A stretch of DNA of 64,000 nt from Thinopyrum elongatum (Eukaryota; Streptophyta; Magnoliopsida; Poales; Poaceae), in NCBI GenBank assembly GCA_011799875.1, contig CM022297.1:69576663-69640662 (forward strand), read 5' to 3'. The notes beneath the pieces are model-generated. The model had not been told where the DNA came from. It saw nothing but the letters and a program-made list of their open reading frames with translations, and did no database searches. Below are positions 31,975-42,930 of this stretch, one piece after another (position 1 is the first letter of the stretch; each line of letters opens with the position of its first letter). Position numbers and translations under genes: made by a program.

Positions 31975-33781
31975 GTGCATCTCCACTCGCCCCCCCCCCC
32001 CAACAGCCCCCCCAAGGCCCTTTTTTAGCGTCGGCGCTAAAAAAACGGCCCAGTCGCGCCCCCAGAAGCCCAATTTTCGCCGGTTAGGGCCGAATTTGGC
32101 GTCGGCGGACCCAGGCCGAACCCGGCGCGCTAGGGGTGCCCGGGGTCGCTGGGGGAAACATTTTTTGGCGCGAAAGCCGGTGGGCCCGCCGAGTCAGCGA
32201 CTCGGCGCCATCGTCATCCTCATCGCCTCGGTTCCCGCGGGAATCAATGCGAAGGTTGTCGCGCTGCCGCGCCGGTCAGCCTCCAGTGAAGGCGCGGCGA
32301 TGCGCGTCCTGCCAGCTCCCGCCACGCGTGCCACGCGTACACACGCTGGCCGTCCTCTCGCCGCCCACGCCCGGCTATAAAAGCCGCCCTTCCCTCGCCG
32401 GTGAGCGCACACTCGATCGCCACAGAACCCTCTCCCCTCTCGACCTCTCCCCGCCGACGCCTATCTCTCCTCTCTCCCACCCCGACGAGCATGGCCCAGC
32501 GCTACCCAGGCGACGGTGCGGTGGCCAACGGCTTCGGCTGCCGCCACCTGCACGGGGACAAGGCGCGCCTCCTCTACGAGGCCGACTACCCGGCCCCGCC
32601 GGACATGCGGGTGCCCGGCGCCTGGAGGCTCAGCGCTGGTGGCGTCCCGGCTGGCCGAGATTGCCCGCATTCGGTCGTCGCTGCCGGCAGAGGCGCGGAA
32701 CCAGCCAAGGTACGCCCCCGACAGCAACACGCTGTGGACGGCGTACATCGAACGCCGCCACGAGGAGCAGCTCGCCTCCACCAACGGTGTCGAGCCCCGT
32801 GGACGCCTCAACTCCGACGGGAGGCGCCAATGGTGGGGCGTCTCCCGGCCGTACCCTCGAGGCCGTCCTCGAGTACATCGAGTTCGGCAACACGCGGCGC
32901 TTGGAGTACCCGGTGGCCCCTCCTTCTCTCGCCGTCGCGGCAGCTCCTGCACGCCACGGCGAATGGAGACGGCGACCTCCTCCTCGTCGGGCTCCCTGTC
33001 CTCCGGATCGCCGGCACTCCGCCCCGTCAAGCCGGAGCCACAGGAGATGCCGCTCGGGCGCCGCATCCGCGGCGGCACCCTCGTCATCAACGAGGGCAGC
33101 CGCCCCTCTCCTTCTTCTTCCCGCCTCGTCAGGCCAAAGACCGAGCCGGGGTTGCTCCCCGTGAAGAAGGAGCACGAGGCCATGGCCGCCAACGATGAGA
33201 CCGCCCTCAAGTGGGCGAGGGAGGACTACGTCCGCGAGCAGATGGCGTGCCAACGCCGCGCCTTCGAGGAGATCGCCGCTCGGCGCCGCGGACGCAAGGA
33301 GGGTGGCATCGTCATCCTCGACAGCGACGACGAGGAGGCGCCCGGCCGTCCAACCCCCCACGCATCGGCGACGCTGGTCAGGGGTGCAGCAGGGACGGCG
33401 GCGGCGGCACGCAGGACGGCGGCAACGATGACGGCGACGACGACGGCGGCGACTACACCCGGTTCTACAGGCTCCTTGGCATGTAGAAGGCAGGCGGCGG
33501 CGACGGCGTAGTAGTGCTAGGCGTAGTTGTCGTTTTTAGTTAGTTTTTAATTTATGTTTTTAAGTTTTTGTACAAATATCAATGAAATCGCCTAGTTTGA
33601 ACGAATTTGTGCCGTGATTGACCGAATTTTGGCTGATTTTCTTTTTCAAAAAACGGCGTCTGGGGGGGTGGGCTTGGGGCGGCGGCTGGAAAGCCAACCG
33701 CCCCCACGCCGAATTTATCGCCGGTTCGCCCCCAGGCGGCGCTATTTCAAGCCCCAGGGGACCGAACGGCTGGAGATGCTC
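31975..33781. mobile_element. PIF/Harbinger-like element with a non-transposase ORF (1807 bp)
   Basis: The left end is GTGCATCTCCACTCG and the right end read inward is GAGCATCTCCAGCCG, about 15-bp terminal inverted repeats. It is flanked by TTA at 31972-31974 and 33782-33784, the TWA target typical of PIF/Harbinger. Copy A has the empty site near 5480. The interior is strikingly GC-rich with a C homopolymer at about 31989-32001. No DDE transposase is seen. It contains a TATA-like CTATAAAAG at 32374 and the decayed ORF at 32491-33486. Confidence 0.8.
32491..33486 (+). pseudogene. Unknown-function ORF inside the Harbinger-like element, frameshifted
   Basis: An ATG at 32491 (MAQRYPGDGAVANGF) opens a coding-like stretch that changes frame near 32650, 32855, 32925 and 33345 and ends with a TAG after LLGM at 33486. 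Coding-like blocks in order: HLHGDKARLLYEADYP; AEIARIRSSLPAEARNQPRY; TLEAVLEYIEFGN; a Ser/Pro-rich stretch; ALKWAREDYVREQM; an acidic GIVILDSDDEE patch; and a Gly/Asp-rich tail. I recognise no catalytic domain, and it does not look like the Myb-like ORF1 or transposase of Harbinger elements. A CTATAAAAG sits about 110 bp upstream of the ATG. It could be a captured host gene or a family-specific accessory gene. Confidence 0.55.
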
Positions 33782-34896
33782 TTAGTCTCTTGATATCTGT
33801 GTGTATGTTTATAGAGGTGAGCGTATGTACGAATATGTAAGTGTCGGCATCTGTACTATGTTTCTTAAGAAAAAAAAACTCCATAAAAGTTAAAATGAAC
33901 ACACATGCGCGCATCTCGAAGCTCGGACATAATAGTATATACTTTTTTCTTGGTAAAACATATTAGTACACCCAAGGGCCACATTCCTAAGACTTGAAGA
34001 CGCGCAAGAGTAACTTAGTTTACTCAGTTTTTTTACAGGTCATATTACTTGAGTTTCACCCACACATAATTTTTTTACTTGTAATCCGTCAAGAATTTCA
34101 AAAGCCGAGAGGATTACCCTCGGGCGTCCTCCTGTTGTGACTCGGAGCTGGCACCTAGCTCGCCGCCACGACTACTTCCCTACTTCTCTCATGCCCTTGT
34201 CATTTCCAGAGAAGGCCAACTGTAAGTCCGCATGTTGCGGTGGAAGATGGTAGCGAGGCTCTCGCCACTCTTGCGCGGAGGACTGGGATGCCGGGGCAGC
34301 AACTCTAGATGAGATGGTGGCGCCGACCCAGCAGTGGGTGGCTGTTCCGGTGGTGGGTCAGCTTCCATGGCTATGCGGGTGACGATGTGTTCCTGGATGT
34401 GTGTTGCGGCGTGCTTGTTCGCGTTGGCATGGCGCGAAATCTGAGAACACCGGCTCTTGTTCGTGCATCTAGTCCTCTTTGTCAGATATGGGTCGTGGTC
34501 GGAGGTAAGATGGTGGCATTCTTGGGACCAAGGAAACCCTAGGCCATCGGCGGCGGCCATGACGACGAGACCATACCTCCTACATGGAAGATTCTTTGAG
34601 GTTTTCTCCCTCACCCAACCTTCCTTTCTGATAGGCACAAGGCCGGTGTCCCAATCTTTTGATGAAAAACACATGATCAACTTGACCACCAAAGTCTAAT
34701 ACCTGCAATCAAGCGAATAACAAGTAAGAATATGATATCAATCTGGATATTGGGAACGTAGATGAAGTATAGATGAAAATGGGTTTTATAAGTGGTCTTG
34801 GCATGGTCATTGGACACCAATGAAATACACAAAATTGTAGTTGTCGCGAACTCTTAACTAGACAAAGCCCGAGTCTAACCAATGTTGGGTGTGTAC
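33782..34896. repeat. Segmental duplication copy B, part 3
   Basis: Matches copy A from about 5483 to 6633. It includes the block with GAGATGGTGGCGCCGACCCA and an open frame at 34189-34692 (minus) equivalent to 5919-6350. It is cut by Copia C2 after GTGTAC. Confidence 0.85.
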
Positions 34897-36189
34897 TGAA
34901 GGAAATATGCCCTAGAGGCAATAATAAAGTTATTATTTTATATTTCCTTATTCATGATAAAGGTTTATTATTCAAGCTAGAATTGTATTGGTCGGAAACT
35001 TAAATACATGTGTGAATACATAAACAAATACCGTGTCCCTAGTAAGCCTCTACTAGACTAGCTCGTTGATCAAAGATGGTTAAGGTTTCCTAACCATTGA
35101 CATGTGTTGTCATTTGATAATGGGATCACATCATTAGGAGAATGATGTGATGGATAAGACCCATCGGTTAGCTTAGCATAATGATCGTTCAGTTTATTGC
35201 TATTGCTTTCTTCATGTCAAATACATATTCCTTCGACTATGAGATTATGCAACTCCCGGATACCAGAGGAATACCTTGTGTGCTATCAAACGTCACAACA
35301 TAACTGGGTGATCATAAAGATGCTGTACAGGTATCTTCGAAGGTGTTTGTTGAGTTGACATAGATCGAGATTAGGATTTGTCACTCCGAGTATCAGAGAG
35401 GTATCTCTGGGCCCTCTCGATAATACACATCATAAGAAGCCTTGCAAGCAAAGTGACTAATGAGTTAGTTACAGGATGATGTATTACGAAACAAGTAAAG
35501 AGACTTGCCGGTAACGAGATTGAACTAGGCATGAAGATACCGACGATCAAATCTCGGGCAAATAACATACCGATGGACAAAGGGAATTACGTATGTTGTC
35601 ATAACGGTTCGACCGATAAATATCTTCGTAGAATATGTAGGAGCCAATATGGGCATCCAGGTTCCGCTATTGGTTATTGACCGGAGAGGTGTCTCGGTCA
35701 TGTCTACATAGTTCTCGAACCCGTAGGGTCCGCACGCTTAACGTTCGTTGACGATATAGTGTTATATGAGTTATATGATTTGGTGAATGAATGTTGTTCG
35801 GAGTCCCGGATGAGATCACGGACATGACGAGGAGTCTCGAAATGGTCGAGAGGTAAAGATTGATATATAGGACGATGGTATTCGGACATCGGAAGTGTTT
35901 CGGAGAAATTCGGATAGTCATCGAAGTACCGGAGGGGGTACCGGTCAACCCCGGGAGGGTATTGAGCCTATTGGGCCATAAGAAGGGAGCACACCAGCCC
36001 ACAAGGGGCTAGCGCGCCCCCATGGCAGCCGCCCAAGTGGGGAAACGAAAGGGGGAGGATTCCTTCTCTCTTTCCCCCTTTCCTTTCTTCTCCGGCAAAT
36101 AAGGAAAGGGGGGGCGCCACTTGGGGAGGACCCCAAGTAGGATTCGGCCTACTTGGGGTGCCCTCCTGGCTGCTCCCTCCTCCCCCACC

Positions 36190-36225
<36 letters not shown>

Positions 36226-36664
36226 GGGGGGGGGGGGGAGGGGGCGCCTAGCACAAGCACAACAATCTCTTAGCCGTGTGCGGCGCCCCCCTCCACCGTT
36301 TACACCCCCCAGTCATATTTTCGTAGTGCTTAGGCGAAGCCCTGCGGAGATAGCTTCACCATCACCGTCACCATGCCGTCGTGCTGCCGGAACTCATCCA
36401 CTACCTCGCCGTCTTGCTGGATCAAGAAGGCGGAGGATGTCATCGAGCTGAACGTGTGCTGAACATGGAGGTGCCGTACATTTGGTGCTCGATCGGTTGG
36501 AACGCGAAGAAGTTCGACTACATCAACCGCCTTGTTAAACGCTTCCGCTTATGGTCTACGTGGGTATGTAGACACACTCTCCCCTCTCGTTGCTATGCAT
36601 CTCCATGGATAGATCTTGCGTGTGCGTAGAATTTTTTTTGTTTTCCATGCAACGTTTCCCAACA
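34897..36664 (+). repeat. C2 first LTR (1768 bp)
   Basis: Starts TGAAGGAAATATGCCC, ends CGTTTCCCAACA. A run of TA, then TG, then G at 36187-36240 includes the likely TATA region. Confidence 0.93.
36187..36240. repeat. Compound microsatellite (TA)n(TG)n(G)n in C2 LTR
   Basis: About 12 TA, 7 TG and 14 G in succession. It occupies the position of CCACCTATATATATGTGTG in the second C2 LTR (57071-57102), so it expanded within the LTR promoter region. Confidence 0.9.
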
Positions 36665-36665
36665 G

Positions 36666-36682
36666 TGGCATCCGAGCCAGGT
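36666..36682 (+). promoter_or_regulatory. C2 first primer binding site
   Basis: TGGCATCCGAGCCAGGT; differs at two positions from the tRNA-iMet complement TGGTATCAGAGCCAGGT. Confidence 0.8.
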
Positions 36683-37873
36683 CTATGCGTAGATGGTGTG
36701 CACGAGTAGAACACAAAGAGTTGTGGACGGTGATAGTCATACTGCTTACCACCAACGTCTTATTTTGATTCGGCGGTATTGTGGGATGAAGCGGCCCGGA
36801 CCAACCTTACATGTCCACGCACATGAGACCGGTTCCATCGACAGACATGCAACTAGTTTTGCATAAAGGTGGCTGGCGGGTGTCTATTTCTCCTACTTTA
36901 TTTGAATCGAATTTGACTACGGCCGGTCGTTGAAGAAGGTTAAAACAACAAACTTGATGAAACACCGTTGTGGTTTTTGCCGTAGGTAAGAATGGTTCTT
37001 GCTAGAAGCCCGTAGCAGCCACGTAAAACTTGCAACAACAAAGTAGAGGACATCTAACTTGTTTTTGCAGGGCATGTTGCGATGTGATATGGTCAAGACA
37101 TGATGTGATATACGTTATTGTATGAGATGATCAAGTTTTGTAAATTATCAGCAACCGGCAGGTATGAATGCAAATGCCATGTAGTAGCTTTACTTTATCG
37201 CCATGCGTTAGCAATAGTTATAGAAGCAATAGTTGGCGAAACGACCACGACGTAACGATGGAGATCAAGGTGTCGAGCCGGTGACGATGAAGATCATCAT
37301 GATGCTTTGGAGATGGAGATCAAAAGCACAAGATGATGATGGCCATATCATGTCACATATTTTGATTGCATGTGATGTTTATCCTTTATGCATCTTATTT
37401 TGCTTAGAACGGCGGTAGCATTATAAGATGATCCCTTCACTAAATTTCAAGATAAAAGTGTTCTCCCCGAGTATGCACCGTTGGCAAAGTTCGTCGTTTC
37501 GAAGCACCACATTATGATCGGGTGTGATAGACTCTACGTTCACATACAACGGGTGTAAGACAGTTTTGCACATGCAGAATACTTGGGTTAAACTTGACGA
37601 GCCTAGCATGTACAAACATGGTCTCGGAACACTGGAGATCGAAAGGTTGAACGTGAGTCATATAGTAGATATGATCAACATAGAGATGTTCACCATTGAT
37701 GACTACCCCATCTCACATGATGATCGGACATGGGTTAGTTGATTTGGATCACGTATCACTTAGATAACTTGAGGGATGTTTATTTAAGTGGGAGTTCATT
37801 AGTAATTTGATTGATTGAACTTAATTTATCATGAACTTAGTCTTATAGTTTTGCATATCTATGTTGTAGATCA

Positions 37874-40800
37874 ATGGCCCGAGCTACCGTTCCCCTGAAT
37901 TTTAATGCGTTCCTAGAGAAAGCTAAGTTGAAAGATGATGGTAGCAAGTACACGGATTGGGTCCGTAACTTTAGGATTATCCTCATTGCTGCACAGAAGA
38001 ATTATGTCCTTGATGCACCGCTAGGTGAAAGGCCCGCTGCAGGAGCTGAAGCTGATGTTATGAACGTCTGGCAAGCTCGATCTGATGACTACTCAATAGT
38101 TCAGTGTGCCATGCTTTACGGCTTAGAACCGGGACTTCAAAGACATTTTGAACGTCATGGAGCATATGAGATGTTCCAGGAGTTGAAGTTAATATTTTAA
38201 GCAAATGCCCGGGTTGAGAGATATGAAGTCTCCAACAAGTTCTATAGGTGCAAGATGGAGGTGAACAGTTCTGTCAGTGAACACATACTCAAAATGTCTG
38301 GGTATTATAATCACTTAACTCAGCTGGGAGTTGATCTTCTAGTTGATTGTGTTATTGACAGAGTTCTTCAATCACTGCCACCGAGCTACAAAGACTTCGT
38401 GATGAACTATAATATGCAAGGGATGAATAAAACGATTCCTGAGCTCTTCGCAATGCTTAAGGCCGCGGAGGTAGAAATCAAGAAGGAGCATCAAGTGTTG
38501 ATGGTTAACAAGACCACTAGTTTCAAGAAAAAAGGCAAGGGAAAGAAAGGGAACTTCAAGAAAAATGGCAAGCAAGTTGCCACTCCCGGGAAGAAACCCA
38601 AAGCTGGACCCAAGCCTGAAACTGAGTGCTTCTACTGCAAAGGGACTGGTCACTGGAAGCGGAACTGCCCCAATACTTGGCGGATAAGAATGATGGCAAA
38701 GTGAACAAAGGTATATTTGATATACATGTTATTGATGTGTACCTTAGTAAGGCTCGTAGCAGTGCCTGGGTATTTGATACTGGTTCGGTTGCTCATATTT
38801 TTAACTCGAAATAGGAGCTGCGGTATAAACGAAGATTGGGTAAGGACGAGGTGACGATGTGCGTCGGAAATGGTTCCAAGGTTGATGTGATCGCCGTCGG
38901 CACGCTACCTCTACATCTACCTTCGGGATTAATTTTAGACCTGAATAATTGTTATTTGGTGCCCGCGTTGAGCATGAACATTATATCTGGATCTTGTTTA
39001 TTGCGAGATGCTTATTCATTTAAATCGGAGAATAATGGTTGTTCTATTTATATGAGTAATATCTTTTATGGTCATGCACCCTTGATGAGTGGTCTATTCT
39101 TGTTGAATCTCGATCGTAGGGATACACATATTCATAATATTGATGCCAAAAGATGCAAAGTTGATAATGATAGTGCAACATACTTGTGGCACTGCCGTTT
39201 AGGTCTTATTGGTGTAAAGCGCATGAAGAAACTCCATGCAGATGGACTTTTGGAATCACTTGATTATGAATCATTTGATACTTGCAAACCATGCCTCATG
39301 GGCAAGATGACTAAAACTCTGTTCTCCGAAACAATGGAGCGAGCTATTGACTTATTGGAAATAATACATACTGATGTATGCGGTCCGATGAGGGTTGCGG
39401 CACGCGGCGGGTATCGTTATTTTCTGACCTTCACACATGATTTGAGTAGATATGGTTATATCTACTTAATGAAACACAAGTCTGAAACATTTGAAAAGTT
39501 CAAAGAATTTCAGAGTGAATTGGAGAATCATCGTAACAAGAAAATAAAGTTCTATGATCTGATCGCGAAGGAGAATATTTGAGTTACGAGTTTGGCCTTC
39601 ATTTAAAACAATGTCGAATAGTTTCACAATTCACGCCACCTGGAACACCACAGCGTAATGGTGTGTCCGAACGTCCTAACCGTACTTTATTAGATATGGT
39701 GCGATCTATGATGTCTCTTACCGATTTACCACTATCGTTTTGGGGTTATGCATTAGAGACAGCCGCATTCACGTTAAATAGGGCACCGTCTAAATCCGTT
39801 GAGACGACACCGTATGAACTGTGGTTTGGCAAGAAACCTAAGTTGTCGTTTCTTAAAGTTTGGGGTTGCGACACTTACGTCAAAAGGCTTCAGCCTGATA
39901 AGCTCGAACCCAAATCGGAGAAGTGAGTCTTCATAGGATACCCTAAGGAAACATTTGGGTACACCTTCTACCATAGATCCGAAGGCAAGATCTTTATTGC
40001 CAAGAATGGAACCTTTCTAGAGAAGGAGTTTCTCTCGAAAGAAGTGAGTGGGAGGAAAGTAGAACTTCATGAGGTAATTGTACCTTCTCTCGAATAGGAA
40101 TGTAGCACATTAGAGAAATCCGTTCGCGTGATGCCTACACCAAATAGAGAGGAAGCAAATGATAATGATCATGAAACTTCAGATCAAGTTGCTACTGAAC
40201 CTCGTAGGTCAACCAAAGCACGATACGCACCAGAAAGGTAGGGTAATCCTGTTTTGGAAGTCATGTTACTAGACCAAGGCGAACCAACAAACTATGAAGA
40301 AGCTATGATGAACCCAGATTCCGATAAATGGCTTGAGGCCATGAAATCTGAGATAGGATCCATGTATGAGAACAAAGTTTGGACTTTGGTGGACTTGCCC
40401 GATGATCGGCAAGCCATTGAGAATAAATGGATCTTCAAGAAGAAGACTGACGCTGATGGTAATGTTACTGTCTACAAAGCTCGACTTGTCGCGAAAGGTT
40501 TTCGACAAGTTCAAGGAGTTGACTATGATGAGACTTTCTCACCCGTAGTGATGCTTAAGTCTGTCCGAATCATGATAGCAATTGCCGCATTTTATAATTA
40601 TGAAATCTGGCAAATGGACGTCAAAGCTGCATTCCTTAATGGATATCTTAAAGAAGAGTTGTATATGATGCAACCAGATGGTTTTGTCGATCCTAAAGGT
40701 GCTAACAAAGTGTGCAAGCTCTAGCGATCCATCTATGGACTGGTGCAAGCATCTCGGAGTTGGAATATACGCTTTGATGAGGTGATCAAAGCATATGGTT

Positions 40801-41305
40801 TTATACAGAATTACGGTGAAGCCTGTATTTACAAGAAAGTGAGTGGGTGCTCTGTAGCATTTCTGATATTATATGTGGATGACATATTGTTGATTGGAAA
40901 TGATATAGGATTTCTGGATAGCATAAAAGGATACTTGAATAAGAATTTTTCAATGAAAGACCTCGGTGAAGCTGCTTATATATTGGGCATCAAGATCTAT
41001 AAAGATAGATCGAGACGCTTAATAGGACTTTCACAAAGCACATACCTTGATAAAGTTTTGAAGAAGTTCAAAATGGATCAGTCAAAGAAAGGGTTCTTGC
41101 CTATGTTATAAGGTGTGAAGTTGAGTCAGACTCAAAGCCCGACCACTGCAGAAGATAGAGAGAAAATGAAAGTCATTCCCTATGCCTCAGCCATAGGTTC
41201 TATCATGTATGATGTGCTGTGTACCAGACCTGATGTGTGCGTTGCCACAAGTTTGGCAGGGAGGTACCAAAGTAATCCAGGAGTGGATCACTGGACAGCG
41301 GTCAA
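37874..41305 (+). pseudogene. C2 internal 1 gag-pol, interrupted by Gypsy G1
   Basis: ATG 37874 (MARATVPLNF) opens the gag. Zinc knuckle CFYCKGTGHWKRNC near 38630; protease VFDTGSVAHI near 38775; integrase with WHCRLGLIGVKRM, DVCGPM and NGVSERPNRTLLD; RT with MDVKAAFLNG near 40615 and YVDD near 40875; then the start of RNase H (RPDVCVATSLAGRY). Lesions include TAA at 38198, a frame change near 38670, a stop near 38812, a frame change near 39555, TGA at 39924, and further stops near 40095, 40240, 40722 and 41110. RNase H is cut after GGACAGCGGTCAA by G1. Compared with C1, the RT segment around 40530 is undeleted. Confidence 0.9.
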
Positions 41306-42824
41306 TGATACGTCCATTTTGCATCATGTTTTCCTACTGTTATTTATGATGTTTTTATGCATAATAATACTTTTTGGAGTAATTCTAATGCCTTTTCTCT
41401 AATAATATGCAAGGTTCACACAAAGAGGAAGAATTCCGGCAGCTGGAAATCTGGACCTGAAAAAGCTACGTCAGGCTACCTATTCTGCACAACTCCAAAT
41501 GAGCTGAAACTTCACGAGGAATTTTTATGGAATATATAAGAATTATTGGAGCCAATAAGTACCAGAGGGGGCCCACCAGGTGGGCACAACCCACCTGGGC
41601 GCGCCAGGGAGCCCAGGCGCGCCCTGGTGGGTTGTGCCCTCCTCGGCCCACCTTCGGTGCCCCTCTTTTGGTATATAAGTCATTTTGACCGAGAAAAAAA
41701 TAAAGAGAGGACTTTTGGGATGAAGCGCCGCCATCTCGAGGCGGAACTTGGGCAGGAGCACTTTTGCCATCCGGCGGAGCGATTCCGCCGGGGGAACTTC
41801 CCTCCCGGAGGGGGAAATCATCATCATCATCATCACCAACAACTCTCCTATCTTGGGGAGGGCAATCTCCATCAACATCTTCAGCAGCGCCATCTTCTCT
41901 CAAACCCTAGTTCATCTCTTGTGTTCAATCTTTCTACCAGAACTATAGATTGGTACTTGTGGGTGACTAGTAGTGTTGATTACATCTTGTAGCTGATTAC
42001 TATATGGTTTATTTGGTGGAAGATTATATGTTCAGATCCATTATGCTATTTAATACCCCTCTGATCTTGAGCATGATTATCATTAGTGAGTAGTTAATTT
42101 TGTTCTTGAGGTCACGGGAGAAATCTTGTTGCAAGTAATCATGTGAACTTGATATGTGTTCGATATTTTGATGGTATGTATGTTGTGATTCCCTTAGTGG
42201 TGTCATGTGAACGTCGACTACATGGCAGTTCACCTTATTAGGGCCTAAGGGAATGCATTGTGGAGTAGTTATTAGATGATGGGTTGCTAGAGTGACAGAA
42301 GCTTAAACCCTAGTTTATGCGCTATTCCGTAAGGGACGGATTTGAATCCAAAAGTTTAATGCTATGGTTAGATTTATTCTTAATACTTTTCTTGAAGTTG
42401 CGGATGCTTGCGAGGGGGTTATTCATAAGTAGGAGGTTTGTTCAAGTAAGAACAGCACCTAAGCACCAGTCCACCCACATATGAAATTATCAATGTAGCG
42501 AACACAAATCAAACCAACATGATTAAAGTGACTAGATGAAATTCCCGTGTACCCTCAAGAACGCTTTGCTTATCATAAGAGATCGTTTTGGCCTGTCCTT
42601 TGACTCAAAAGGATTGGGCTACCTTGCTGCACTTTTGTTACCATTACCGTTACTTGCTCGTTACAAATTATCTTGCTACCAAACTACTCGTTACTTATAA
42701 TTTCAGTGCTTGTAGACATTACCTTGCTGAAAACCGCTTGTCATTTCCTTCTGCTCCTCGTTGGGTTCGACACTCTTACTTATCGAAAGGACTACGATTG
42801 ATCCCCTATACTTGTGGGTCATCA
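41306..42824 (+). repeat. G1 first LTR (1519 bp)
   Basis: TGATACGTCCATTTTGCATC to GGGTCATCA. A TATA-like GGTATATAAGTC lies at 41670-41681. Around 41575-41635 it carries a GCGCGCC palindromic segment about 20 bp longer than in the second LTR. Confidence 0.93.
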
Positions 42825-42835
42825 AGGCTCTTTTC

Positions 42836-42853
42836 TGGCGCCGTTGCCGGGGA
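42836..42853 (+). promoter_or_regulatory. G1 unit 1 primer binding site (tRNA-Asp)
   Basis: TGGCGCCGTTGCCGGGGA, a full 18-base match to the complement of the 3' end of plant tRNA-Asp(GTC) as I know it. Confidence 0.85.
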
Positions 42854-42930
42854 GTGAAGCATTCTTGGTAAGTGGAAATCGATAAGGAAAAATTATTTCT
42901 ACGTGCTGAAATTTATTGTCACTTGCTACT

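Noticed and set aside
32136..33511. Several long overlapping frames on both strands in the GC-rich Harbinger-like element
   Set aside because: Most are by-products of GC richness. Only the stitched frame beginning MAQRYPGDG shows coherent protein-like blocks, and even that is frameshifted.
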